DNA of 10,577 nucleotides from Deltaproteobacteria bacterium (GTDB lineage Bacteria; Desulfobacterota; Desulfuromonadia; Geobacterales; DSM-12255), in NCBI GenBank assembly GCA_017861215.1, contig JAGFXN010000028.1:1-10577 (forward strand), in the 5' to 3' direction. The notes below the pieces were generated by a model. The model worked only from the letters and a program-made list of their open reading frames with translations, did no database searches and was not told the DNA's origin. This document shows, one piece after another, positions 1-6,337 of the stretch (position 1 is the first letter of the stretch; each line of letters opens with the position of its first letter). The position numbers and the translations under genes were made by a program.

Positions 1-523
1 GATACCAGCCGGTGTAGTACATGACCACGCCGCCAAGAATCACGCCGACTGATGCCGCCGCATCGCCGATGACATGGAGGAAGGCGCTCCTCACGTTCAG
101 GTCGTCGTGGGAGTGGCTGTGCAGAGCCCTGGCCGCCAGCAGGTTCATGGCCAGGCCGATGACGGCTATGACCAGCATCGGCAGGCTCTTGACCTCCTCG
201 GGAGAGGCAAGGCGCAGCCAGGCTTCATAGAGGATGCCGATGGCCATGAGGAAGACGGTCAGGCCGTTGATAAAGGAGGCGAACACTTCGGAGCGGTGAA
301 AGCCGAAGGTATGGCGGTCCGAGGCGGGCAGAGTGGCCAGTTTGATTGCTGCCAGGGAAAGCACCAAGGCGAACAGGTCGAGAAAGACGTGGGCCGCGTC
401 GGATAACAGCGCCAGGGAGTTGGTCCAGAAGCCGCCAAAAACTTCGGCAGCCAGCGTGACGGCAGTCAGGCCGATGGCGATCTTCAGCTTTCCGGTTATA
501 TGGGTATCAACGGCAGAGCACAT
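1..523 (-). CDS. Cation diffusion facilitator (CzcD/ZnT-like zinc efflux protein), C-terminus outside window
   Basis: The 174 visible residues run from an ATG at 523 to the left edge without a stop, so the C-terminal part is missing. The fragment has five apparent membrane segments. It carries the two half-sites of the CDF transport centre: H45-x3-D49 in helix 2 (SDAAHVFLD) and H150-x3-D154 in helix 5 (HVIGD). An HxxxD motif in both helices is the pattern of the zinc-selective CzcD/ZnT branch; YiiP-type proteins have DxxxD in helix 2. A short His loop (HSHSHDD, residues 135-141) lies before helix 5. The expected role is proton-driven Zn2+ (possibly Co2+/Cd2+) export across the inner membrane. 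The start is supported by an in-frame TAG 12 bases upstream; the ribosome binding site is weak. The gene diverges from moaA. Family call is firm; the exact metal is inferred. Confidence 0.93.
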   Translation of the reverse strand, partial: MCSAVDTHITGKLKIAIGLTAVTLAAEVFGGFWTNSLALLSDAAHVFLDLFALVLSLAAIKLATLPASDRHTFGFHRSEVFASFINGLTVFLMAIGILYEAWLRLASPEEVKSLPMLVIAVIGLAMNLLAARALHSHSHDDLNVRSAFLHVIGDAAASVGVILGGVVMYYTGWY

Positions 524-557
524 GACTACATTCTATCTCACAAAATGGTGTTGAAAA

Positions 558-570
558 GATAATTGATAAT
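558..570. promoter_or_regulatory. GATAAT direct repeat, possible metalloregulator site
   Basis: Two copies of GATAAT (558-563 and 565-570) lie one base apart between the divergent cdf and moaA genes. GATAAT is the hexamer of the classical Fur box, but the third, inverted hexamer of the 6-6-1-6 arrangement is absent. It could equally be AT-rich promoter DNA. Weak call. Confidence 0.2.
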
Positions 571-596
571 GACGATGCTTGGATCGGCCGCATTTC

Positions 597-625
597 TTGA
601 CCGCACCAGGCAACTGCTTTATAAC
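597..625 (+). promoter_or_regulatory. Sigma-70 promoter of moaA
   Basis: TTGACC (597-602) and TATAAC (620-625) are separated by exactly 17 bases, each matching the consensus hexamer at 5 of 6 positions. The expected transcript start is near 632. This supports the moaA start at 710, because the open frame reaching back to 563 would begin upstream of the promoter. Confidence 0.65.
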
Positions 626-709
626 TTCAGAGATGAACTATCCTGCCGAAATCACCAAACTCCTTTCCAGTCCGAACCGCCTGGGGCTGAGAGCCGGAGC
701 GTAACGGCA

Positions 710-1690
710 ATGCAACTGACTGACTCCCTGGGGAGACAGATCAACTACCTGCGCCTGTCGGTGACCGACCGCTGCAACATGCGCTGCTTCTACTGCATGC
801 CCGCGGAGGGGATCGTCAAAAAACAGCATGGTGCGTTGCTTTCCTACGAAGAACTGTTACTGATCGCTGAGACTGCCGTTGCCATAGGTATCGAGAAAAT
901 CCGCATCACCGGCGGCGAGCCTCTGGTCCGCCGCGGCATTGTCGGCTTTCTGGCGATGCTGGCAGCAATACCCGGACTCAGGCATCTGGCTCTGACCACG
1001 AACGGCCTGCTGCTGGCGGAGATGGCGGCCGATCTGTACAAGGCCGGGGTGCAGCGGCTCAACGTCAGCCTCGATTCCCTGCAGCCGCAGACCTTCAGCA
1101 CCATCACCCGCGGCGGTGACCTGCAGCGGGTGCTTGCCGGTCTGGCTGCAGCCGAACGGGCCGGCTTCCCGCCGCCGAAGATCAACGTCGTTATCATGCG
1201 CGGCATTAATGACGCCGAAGTCATCGACTTTGCCGAGATGACTCGCGCACATGGCAATCCGGTCCGCTTTATCGAGTATATGCCGGTCGTCAAAGAGAAG
1301 GGTTGGCAGCGCTATTGTATTTCCGGCGACGAAATACTGCAGCGCATCACGGCACACTATCCTCTGGAGCCGGTCGACAAGGGGCCATATGCAGGGCCGT
1401 CACGGGATTTTCGTATCCCCGGCGCCCGCGGCAGCATCGGCATCATCACTGCCGTTTCCGGGCACTTTTGCAGCGAATGCAATCGTATCCGCGTTACCTC
1501 CACCGGTCAGGCAAAAGGGTGTCTGTTTTCGGATGCGAAAACCGACCTGCTCCCCTGGCTGCGGACACCGGACCGAAAGGGACTGACTGAGGTGCTGAAG
1601 AGCATTGTTTCCGGCAAGCCCGAGCGGCACGATATATCGCCGGATGGTTACACGCATAAGAACTTTAAGATGTCGCAGATCGGAGGGTAA
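710..1690 (+). CDS. moaA: GTP 3',8-cyclase MoaA (molybdenum cofactor biosynthesis)
   Basis: A 326-residue radical SAM enzyme that converts GTP to 3',8-cyclo-7,8-dihydro-GTP, the first step of molybdopterin synthesis, in the cytoplasm. The N-terminal SAM cluster motif is C22-x3-C26-x2-C29 (CNMRCFYC), followed by the ITGGEPL strand at 66-72. The C-terminal substrate-binding [4Fe-4S] cluster is C254-x2-C257-x13-C271. The protein ends in Gly-Gly, the conserved MoaA tail needed for activity. The open frame extends back to 563, but ATG 710 is chosen for three reasons: GGAG lies at 696-699, the protein then starts with the family-typical MQLTDSLGRQINYLRLSVTDRCN, written here as MQLTDSLGR through RCN, and the promoter at 597-625 lies inside the longer frame. 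The MOSC gene follows after 4 bases, so the two are probably one operon. Confidence 0.97.
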   Translation: MQLTDSLGRQINYLRLSVTDRCNMRCFYCMPAEGIVKKQHGALLSYEELLLIAETAVAIGIEKIRITGGEPLVRRGIVGFLAMLAAIPGLRHLALTTNGLLLAEMAADLYKAGVQRLNVSLDSLQPQTFSTITRGGDLQRVLAGLAAAERAGFPPPKINVVIMRGINDAEVIDFAEMTRAHGNPVRFIEYMPVVKEKGWQRYCISGDEILQRITAHYPLEPVDKGPYAGPSRDFRIPGARGSIGIITAVSGHFCSECNRIRVTSTGQAKGCLFSDAKTDLLPWLRTPDRKGLTEVLKSIVSGKPERHDISPDGYTHKNFKMSQIGG

Positions 1691-1694
1691 CCGG

Positions 1695-2147
1695 ATGGCT
1701 CAGGTGCTGGCGGTCTGTATCAGCGAGTATAAAGGCGAACGCAAGAAACCGGTCGCATCGGTAGAACTCAGGGAAAACCATGGCATTGTGGGCGATGCCC
1801 ATGCGGGCGACTGGCATCGGCAGGTAAGTCTGCTTGCGCAAGAGAGCATCGACAAGATGCGGACTCTGGGGCTGAATGTGAATGCCGGCGACTTCGCCGA
1901 GAACATCACCACCAGCGGCATTGAGCTGGTCACGCTGCCGGTCGGCAGCCGGCTCCAGGTGGGCAAAACAGTGCTCGAAGTTACCCAGATCGGCAAGGAG
2001 TGTCACACCCGCTGCGCCATCTACGACCAGGCAGGTGACTGCGTCATGCCCAAGGAAGGCATTTTTGCCAGGGTGCTCAGTGGCGGGACAATCCGGCCGG
2101 GGGACAGTGTTGCCACCATTATTGACAACGTTTTTCCAATCAATTAG
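1695..2147 (+). CDS. MOSC domain protein (standalone, molybdenum-cofactor related)
   Basis: 150 residues, essentially one MOSC domain. Visible family features are the N-terminal strand with the IVGDAHAGDWHRQVSLL segment (31-47), the AGDFAENITTSGIEL block (64-78), and the late GKECHTRC segment with C103 and C107 near the conserved cysteine of MOSC domains. MOSC domains occur in Moco sulfurase C-termini and in mARC-type and YiiM-type proteins, where they bind Moco or carry sulfur; the job of short standalone versions is not settled. The start ATG 1695 has CGGAGGG at 1681-1687 and follows the moaA stop by 4 bases, so translation is likely coupled. A role in Moco maturation or sulfuration is inferred from the fold and from moaA. 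Confidence 0.9.
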   Translation: MAQVLAVCISEYKGERKKPVASVELRENHGIVGDAHAGDWHRQVSLLAQESIDKMRTLGLNVNAGDFAENITTSGIELVTLPVGSRLQVGKTVLEVTQIGKECHTRCAIYDQAGDCVMPKEGIFARVLSGGTIRPGDSVATIIDNVFPIN

Positions 2148-2150
2148 TGT
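2122..2150 (+). promoter_or_regulatory. Possible promoter for the rhodanese lipoprotein gene
   Basis: A perfect -35 hexamer TTGACA (2122-2127) is followed after 17 bases by TAGTGT (2145-2150), a poor -10. It overlaps the 3' end of the MOSC gene and would give a leader of about 30 bases before 2188. Read-through from moaA is the alternative. Confidence 0.35.
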
Positions 2151-2187
2151 TAGGTTCAAAATATTGCTGGAGAGGAGAGAGAGTACG

Positions 2188-2691
2188 ATGAAAACTGTCA
2201 CATTGTTTGCCGTTGTCGCCGTGACGGCACTGGCTCTGGCCGGCTGTGCAGCAACCCTTGGGACATCACCCAAGGGGCTGGAAGCGCCGATCGAGAAGGC
2301 AACGTTCAAATTCGCGGCTGATCTGCAGGAGGGCGGCTACAAGATAGTTGTTACCGATGAATTGAAGAAATGGCTCGATGCCGGGAAAAAGATTACTGTT
2401 ATCAGTACGCTGCCGGCAGTTGAAGACAAGCAGTTTGGCGTGCTGCCGGACGCAGTTAACGGCGCCATGCCGAAAACCGAAAAAGAGCTGACAGCGGCTG
2501 ACAAGGACAACCTGCTTAAAATTGCCGGTCCGGACAAAGAGAAAACCATTGTCGTCTACTGCGGTTTTGTGGCCTGTCGCCGCAGCCATATCGGCGCCAA
2601 AATCCTGGTCGAGAATGGCTACAAGAATGTCTACCGTTTCCCCGGCGGGATTACCGCCTGGCAGGAGATGGGCTATCCGTTGACAAAATAG
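2188..2691 (+). CDS. Exported rhodanese-like lipoprotein
   Basis: 167 residues. A lipoprotein signal peptide ends in the lipobox L-A-G-C with Cys20 as lipidation site, so the mature protein is anchored in the envelope. The rest is one rhodanese domain: the active-site segment YCGFVACRRSHIGAKIL begins at residue 124 with candidate catalytic Cys125, and the domain closes with NVYRFPGGITAWQEMGYPL. The loop C125-x5-R131 is longer than the usual rhodanese C-x4-R loop and contains a second cysteine, C130. Similar CGFVxC loops occur, from memory, in other Geobacter-group proteins. A sulfane-sulfur or thiol-relay role in the periplasm is inferred; the substrate is unknown. ATG 2188 follows an AGGAGAGAGAG purine-rich site. 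A longer open frame starting at 1882 overlaps the MOSC gene and is rejected because it buries the signal peptide. Confidence 0.9.
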   Translation: MKTVTLFAVVAVTALALAGCAATLGTSPKGLEAPIEKATFKFAADLQEGGYKIVVTDELKKWLDAGKKITVISTLPAVEDKQFGVLPDAVNGAMPKTEKELTAADKDNLLKIAGPDKEKTIVVYCGFVACRRSHIGAKILVENGYKNVYRFPGGITAWQEMGYPLTK

Positions 2692-2715
2692 ATCGATATT
2701 TCAGGCATTGATATG

Positions 2716-2744
2716 GACGAGCCGGCGATGCGAGCCGGCTCGTC
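2716..2744 (+). terminator. Strong hairpin after the rhodanese gene, terminator-like
   Basis: A perfect 11-base inverted repeat (GACGAGCCGGC at 2716-2726, GCCGGCTCGTC at 2734-2744) encloses a 7-base loop. It is followed by CTGTTTC, a weak T-tract, so termination may be only partial. The next gene starts at 2761, only 16 bases beyond, and must either be read through this hairpin or carry it in its leader. Confidence 0.6.
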
Positions 2745-2760
2745 CTGTTTCGGAGTTGCC

Positions 2761-3213
2761 ATGAATTTGCACAAGACGATTCTGCTTCTGCTGCTGTCTC
2801 TGCTGCCGGCCGGGTGTCGCTCCGGAACCATCCGGCCGGAAACGCTGCCGTCACAGCTGCAGGTCTATGGCGTGCAGCTCTACTCGGACAGGGACTACAA
2901 AGAGATCAGCGGCGTTGCCGCCACGGAAGAGCCCTGCCTGCGTGGCTACGAACGGAGCTTCGACCGGCTGCAGATCACCATCGGCTATGATTTCGACCGG
3001 AACATCCGCAAAATCGCCACCCGCCATCCGGCAACGTCCCTGTTCGGCATCAGTCCGGGGATGAAATTCACCGCAGCCGGGCAACGCATCCTGAATGCCG
3101 GGTTTACCCCCTATATCCCGCCGCTTGCCTTCCGTAACGGCCCCTATCTGCTTACTGTTCAGGTCGATGGCGGCGATGCCATCGCCGGTGTGACGCTGGA
3201 GACGCTCGACTAG
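2761..3213 (+). CDS. Small lipoprotein of unknown function
   Basis: 150 residues. Residues 1-19 form a lipoprotein signal: MNLHK, a leucine-rich core, and the lipobox L-P-A-G-C with Cys19. The mature part has no domain I can name. The segment LFGISPGMKFTAAGQRILNAGFTP (given here only by its ends, 93-116) followed by a strand-rich end resembles in outline the small helix-plus-sheet folds of SmpA/OmlA-like lipoproteins, but this is a shape resemblance only. One other cysteine (C59) is present. The start is ATG 2761 with GGAG at 2752-2755; the earlier ATG at 2713 would translate through the hairpin and lose the signal peptide. It is convergent with cls, with only 27 bases between stops and no clear terminator. 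Confidence 0.75.
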   Translation: MNLHKTILLLLLSLLPAGCRSGTIRPETLPSQLQVYGVQLYSDRDYKEISGVAATEEPCLRGYERSFDRLQITIGYDFDRNIRKIATRHPATSLFGISPGMKFTAAGQRILNAGFTPYIPPLAFRNGPYLLTVQVDGGDAIAGVTLETLD

Positions 3214-3240
3214 CGAGATCGTCATCAACAGATCAGCTTA

Positions 3241-4677
3241 TTACAGGTAGGGGGAAAAGAGTTTTGCCAGCCCGTCGCGGATCTTGACCGGCAGGCTCCT
3301 GCCGAAATCCACCTCTTCAATGGTCACCCTTCTTGATGCTGTCACGGCAGCCATGAATTTATCCGTCAGTTGTCTGGAAAAATCAGCATCATATATCTCC
3401 AGGTTAAACTCGAAGTTGAGCCTGAGGCTGCGCGGGTCGAGGTTTGCCGAGCCGATCAGGCTCCAGGTGCTGTCCATCAGGAACATTTTGGTGTGTACAA
3501 AAGGGGGGGGCTGGTAATAAATCCTGATGCCGTGCTGCAGGAGTTCCCAGAGATAGCTCCTGCTGGCCCAGTGAACATAGGGAAGGTTATTCTTCGCCGG
3601 CAGGACCATGGTTATTTCAACGCCGCGCAGGGCAGCGGTAATCAAGGCAGAGACAAGCGGCCGTTCGGGGATGAAATACGGGGTCATGATCAGGATACGC
3701 TTCCTGGCGAAGGAAAGTGCCCCCATGATGATCCAGGTGAGCTTTCTTAAATCCTTGTCCGGACCGTCGCTTACGGCACGGACCAGCGCATTCCCGGCAG
3801 GCGCGATAACAGGGAAAAAGTCTTTATCCTTGACGAGTTCACCGGTGACGAAATACCAGTCCTTGAGAAAAGTCCGCTGCAGATCACTCACCACCTGACC
3901 CTCGACCAGGAAGTGCATGTCTTTTACCGCTGGTGGTCCGCCCTGTCTCTCGACCAGGTGCCGGTCGCCGATGTTCATCCCGCCGGTAAAGCCTCTGCAG
4001 CCGTCGACAACGAGTATCTTCCTGTGATTGCGCAGGTTTATGTAGCCCCCCTGCCGGAGCGGCAGAAAGCGGCCGACCTTGACCGGTGAGCCTTTGAGGA
4101 GTGTGCAGACGGTCGGGCGGGAGTACTTTTCGCCGAGGCTGTCGATGATGACGCGCACCGCTACGCCCCTTGCAGCTGCGGCCATCAGGGCGTCGGCAAA
4201 TCTGCGGCCGGTCGCGTCTCCGTCGAATATGTAGGTGCTCAGGTTGATCGAGCGGGTGGCGCTGTTTATGGCGTCGAGCATGGCAGGGTAGGCATGTTCG
4301 CCGTTTTCCAGCGGCACAATGCGGTTGCCCGGGACGAGACGGGAGCTGACCACCCGGTCGGAGAGAGCGCGGAACTCGTTCAGGTATGCCGCAGTCGGCG
4401 GCAGGGTGCTGGCAGACTGCGGCTCATTGCTCAGCGGGAACTTTTCCCAGCCGGCCAGACGCCTGCCGCTTTCAAGCCACTGCCTCGCCTTGCGGGAAAT
4501 GCTGTTAATGCCCATGCTCCAGTAGAGCAACGGCCCGAGGAAGGGTAGCGTCAGGCAGACGACGATCCATCCCAGCGCGGAACGCGGGTCGCGCTTCATG
4601 AGCAGGGCATGGCCGGCGGAAAGAAGCGCAAGTGCTGCCAGCGAACAGAAGAGAAGTACCTGTAAAACGTGATCCAA
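3241..4677 (-). CDS. cls: Cardiolipin synthase (phospholipase D family)
   Basis: 478 residues, the usual length for bacterial ClsA-type enzymes that join two phosphatidylglycerol molecules into cardiolipin and glycerol at the inner membrane. Two N-terminal membrane helices (about 5-27 and 33-54) include the PLDc_N signature (DPRSALGWIVV through GPLLYWSMGIN). Both HKD motifs are intact: H218-x-K220-x4-D225 (NHRKILVVD, then GFTGGMN) and H395-x-K397-x4-D402 (HTKMFLMD, then IGSANLDPRS). The start is TTG at 4677, preferred because GGGGAGG lies 4 bases upstream and it includes the first helix; the next ATG (residue 27) would remove that helix. The gene follows larE on the same strand but is separated from it by a terminator-like hairpin. 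No clear promoter was found in the 120-base gap. Confidence 0.95.
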   Translation of the reverse strand: MDHVLQVLLFCSLAALALLSAGHALLMKRDPRSALGWIVVCLTLPFLGPLLYWSMGINSISRKARQWLESGRRLAGWEKFPLSNEPQSASTLPPTAAYLNEFRALSDRVVSSRLVPGNRIVPLENGEHAYPAMLDAINSATRSINLSTYIFDGDATGRRFADALMAAAARGVAVRVIIDSLGEKYSRPTVCTLLKGSPVKVGRFLPLRQGGYINLRNHRKILVVDGCRGFTGGMNIGDRHLVERQGGPPAVKDMHFLVEGQVVSDLQRTFLKDWYFVTGELVKDKDFFPVIAPAGNALVRAVSDGPDKDLRKLTWIIMGALSFARKRILIMTPYFIPERPLVSALITAALRGVEITMVLPAKNNLPYVHWASRSYLWELLQHGIRIYYQPPPFVHTKMFLMDSTWSLIGSANLDPRSLRLNFEFNLEIYDADFSRQLTDKFMAAVTASRRVTIEEVDFGRSLPVKIRDGLAKLFSPYL

Positions 4678-4763
4678 GCTGCCTCCCCGGAGTTGAGCCC
4701 TGGTCCGGATGTTCTAACTGTTCACAAACAAAAGGTGCCGAGTGGAGCCGAAGCGGACGAACA

Positions 4764-4795
4764 AGCACGGACCGTCAAAACCGGCGGACCGTGCT
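4764..4795 (-). terminator. Terminator-like hairpin after larE
   Basis: The arms 4764-4774 and 4785-4795 pair over 11 positions with one mismatch (outer stem AGCACGG/CCGTGCT), starting 3 bases beyond the larE stop. The T-tract on the minus strand is poor (TTGTTC), so it may be a weak terminator or a processing hairpin separating larE from cls. Confidence 0.55.
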
Positions 4796-4797
4796 GC

Positions 4798-5622
4798 TCA
4801 GGAAATGTCCGGATTGTGTAGCGCTTCATTCATACTGCCGCTTCTGAAACCGTCAAGGTCAACGGTCACATAGGTGAAGCCGGCAGCTTTGAAGCGGGCG
4901 GATACTTTCTGCCGCAGGGGCGAACAGGTAAGCCGTTCAAGCCCGGCGGCGCTCACTTCAATTCTGGCAAGGTCGCCATGATAACGGACGCGGAACGTTG
5001 TAAAGCCTTCATCCCGCAGAAACGTCTCGCACGCCTCCACCTGCTGCAGCCGCTGCCGGGTGATTTCCGTCCCGTAGGGAAAGCGGCTGGCAAGACAGGC
5101 AAGCGGCTGCCGGTTCCAGGTCGGCAGACCAAGCTCTCTGCTCGCTTCACGAATCTCCGCCTTGGTCAGCCCGGCCTCGACCAGCGGGCTCTTGATCCCC
5201 ATCTCGGCCAGCGCCTTCCGTCCCGGCCGATAATCTCCCAGATCGTCAAGATTACTGCCGTCGGCGATCTCGTTCAGGCCCAGTTCTGCGGCGACTTTGG
5301 CCGCCTCACCGAAGATGACGCTTTTGCAGAGGTAGCAGCGCTCCGGAGGGTTGGCGGCAAACTCGGGGCTTGCCAGTTCATCCCCGACAAGGACGATATG
5401 TCTGACGCCGAGACCGGCAGCCAGTTCCCTGGCCTCGGCAAGTTCCCACGACTGGTGCAGCGGCGAGGCATCAGTGAAGGCGGCGACCCTGTCACCAAGG
5501 GTATCAGCGGCAATTTTCAAGAGCAGACTCGAGTCAACCCCGCCGGAAAAAGCGACGAGCAGGGAGCCGTAGCCCTCAATGATGGCGCGCAGCTTCCTGA
5601 GTTTATCATCTAAAGGGGTCAT
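4798..5622 (-). CDS. larE: LarE, ATP-dependent sulfur transferase for nickel-pincer nucleotide cofactor
   Basis: 274 residues of the LarE family, which adenylates the pyridinium dicarboxylate mononucleotide made by LarB and inserts sulfur for the nickel-pincer nucleotide cofactor of lactate racemase (LarA) and relatives. The PP-loop is SGGVDSS at 26-32. The key cysteine is C176 (RQPLACLASRFPYG), aligned with the sacrificial Cys of the Lactiplantibacillus enzyme. An additional CxxC pair (C96, C99 in NPPERCYLCK) makes a three-cysteine set like that of cluster-using LarE proteins. ATG 5622 is chosen over GTG 5628 because AGGAG lies 7 bases from the ATG but only 1 base from the GTG. No larA, larB or larC is in the window, so the partner enzymes must be elsewhere or the substrate differs. 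Confidence 0.92.
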   Translation of the reverse strand: MTPLDDKLRKLRAIIEGYGSLLVAFSGGVDSSLLLKIAADTLGDRVAAFTDASPLHQSWELAEARELAAGLGVRHIVLVGDELASPEFAANPPERCYLCKSVIFGEAAKVAAELGLNEIADGSNLDDLGDYRPGRKALAEMGIKSPLVEAGLTKAEIREASRELGLPTWNRQPLACLASRFPYGTEITRQRLQQVEACETFLRDEGFTTFRVRYHGDLARIEVSAAGLERLTCSPLRQKVSARFKAAGFTYVTVDLDGFRSGSMNEALHNPDIS

Positions 5623-5672
5623 TACCACTCTCCTGAATAACGATGGCGGTTTTGTCTGTCATGCTGCGGGCA

Positions 5673-5701
5673 AGAATAGAAACAAACAGTAATATAGTCA
5701 A
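5673..5701 (-). promoter_or_regulatory. Sigma-70 promoter of larE
   Basis: On the minus strand, TTGACT (5701-5696) and TATTCT (5678-5673) are separated by exactly 17 bases, matching the consensus at 5 and 4 of 6 positions. The implied start near 5666 gives a leader of about 45 bases before the larE ATG. Confidence 0.6.
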
Positions 5702-5705
5702 GTTT

Positions 5706-5722
5706 GCTGCTGCGCTAGCAGC
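5706..5722. promoter_or_regulatory. Inverted repeat next to the larE -35 element
   Basis: GCTGCT (5706-5711) and AGCAGC (5717-5722) are perfect inverted arms around a 5-base centre, starting 5 bases upstream of the larE -35 hexamer. The position suits a regulator site in this divergent region, but no regulator family is recognised. Confidence 0.25.
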
Positions 5723-5731
5723 GATATGCGC

Positions 5732-5763
5732 AGGATATTCTACTCCGACAGGCGAATATTCCT
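5732..5763. promoter_or_regulatory. Imperfect inverted repeat in the divergent region
   Basis: AGGATATTC (5732-5740) and GAATATTCCT (5754-5763) are inverted copies differing by one inserted base, with a 13-base spacer. It could be an operator shared by larE and the HMA operon; AT-rich chance symmetry is possible. Confidence 0.2.
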
Positions 5764-5850
5764 CACTGCATGGCGGCTACTGCGGCAGCTAAAAAAAGAA
5801 CCTTGCGAGTTTTGCGAGCAATAGCAGCATGTTACCAGCTGACGCGGATT

Positions 5851-5866
5851 TGGCACGAGAGTTGAT
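5851..5866 (+). promoter_or_regulatory. Sigma-54-type promoter of the HMA-DUF2318-ABC operon
   Basis: TGGCACGAGAGTTGAT matches the -24/-12 consensus TGGCACGRNNNTTGCW at 15 of 16 positions, with correct spacing; the one mismatch (A for C at -12, position 5865) is at a well-conserved base. The predicted start near 5877 leaves about 19 bases containing the GGGAGGG ribosome binding site at 5885-5891. A TTGCGAG direct repeat (5803-5809, 5812-5818) lies some 60 bases upstream. No good sigma-70 promoter was seen here. Confidence 0.5.
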
Positions 5867-5895
5867 AAGGATACGTTGCAGAGAGGGAGGGCGCT

Positions 5896-6324
5896 ATGCA
5901 CACAAGGAGCATTGGTACCACGATGCTTGTGGTTGCGGCAGTATCAATAGTGGCGGTGCTGGCGCTGTATGTCAGGGTCGGTGCCACGGCCGACAAGATT
6001 GCGGTTATCAGCACCGGCGGCATGACGTGTGAAAACTGCGCCGGCACAATCCGCAAGGCGCTGGAAAGGGAAAAGGGGGTCGCCGCCACCGAGGTGGATG
6101 TTGCCGGCGGCTGGGTGGTCGTCGGGTTTGACTCGAAAATGACACGGCCTGACATCCTAGCGGATAAAGTCAGCGCAACCGGCTTTACCGCTGCGCTCCA
6201 TTCGCTGCTTTCACCGGAACAGTTCAGGCAGCGTACCGGCAGGGATATCGGCAATGACAGAGGTGCCAGCGGCTGCTGCGGCAGCAAGGGCGGCGGCTGT
6301 AACGCCAGCCGGCAAAAAAGCTGA
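5896..6324 (+). CDS. Membrane-anchored heavy-metal-binding (HMA) domain protein
   Basis: 142 residues. An uncleaved-looking membrane helix spans about residues 7-26. An HMA (Atx1/MerP-like) domain follows at about 35-103, with the metal-binding motif GGMTCENC (C45, C48) and the typical alternation through a second strand (GGWVVVGFD) and the final SATGFTA. Such domains bind Cu(I), Hg(II) or Zn(II) through the two cysteines. The C-terminal tail is glycine- and cysteine-rich with C127, C128 and C135 (GCCGSKGGGC), a possible second metal site. The likely location is the periplasmic face of the inner membrane. It is the first gene of a four-gene operon; ATG 5896 has GGGAGGG 4 bases upstream. The next gene begins 13 bases after the stop. 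The domain is firm, metal identity unknown. Confidence 0.88.
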   Translation: MHTRSIGTTMLVVAAVSIVAVLALYVRVGATADKIAVISTGGMTCENCAGTIRKALEREKGVAATEVDVAGGWVVVGFDSKMTRPDILADKVSATGFTAALHSLLSPEQFRQRTGRDIGNDRGASGCCGSKGGGCNASRQKS

Positions 6325-6337
6325 TCTAGGAGATGAC

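Noticed and set aside
563..709. N-terminal extension of MoaA from the ATG at 563
   Set aside because: It would start upstream of the 597-625 promoter and adds 49 residues not found in MoaA; ATG 710 gives the standard protein start.
632..709. Molybdenum cofactor riboswitch upstream of moaA
   Set aside because: The leader after the predicted transcript start is under 80 bases and I could not find the conserved pairing of that motif.
638..1357. Long minus-strand open frames antisense to moaA
   Set aside because: Low-complexity, Arg/Ser/His-rich translations without motifs; shadows of the GC-rich moaA coding strand.
4978..5613. A 211-codon plus-strand frame opposite larE
   Set aside because: No domain signs and complete overlap with a well-supported LarE gene.
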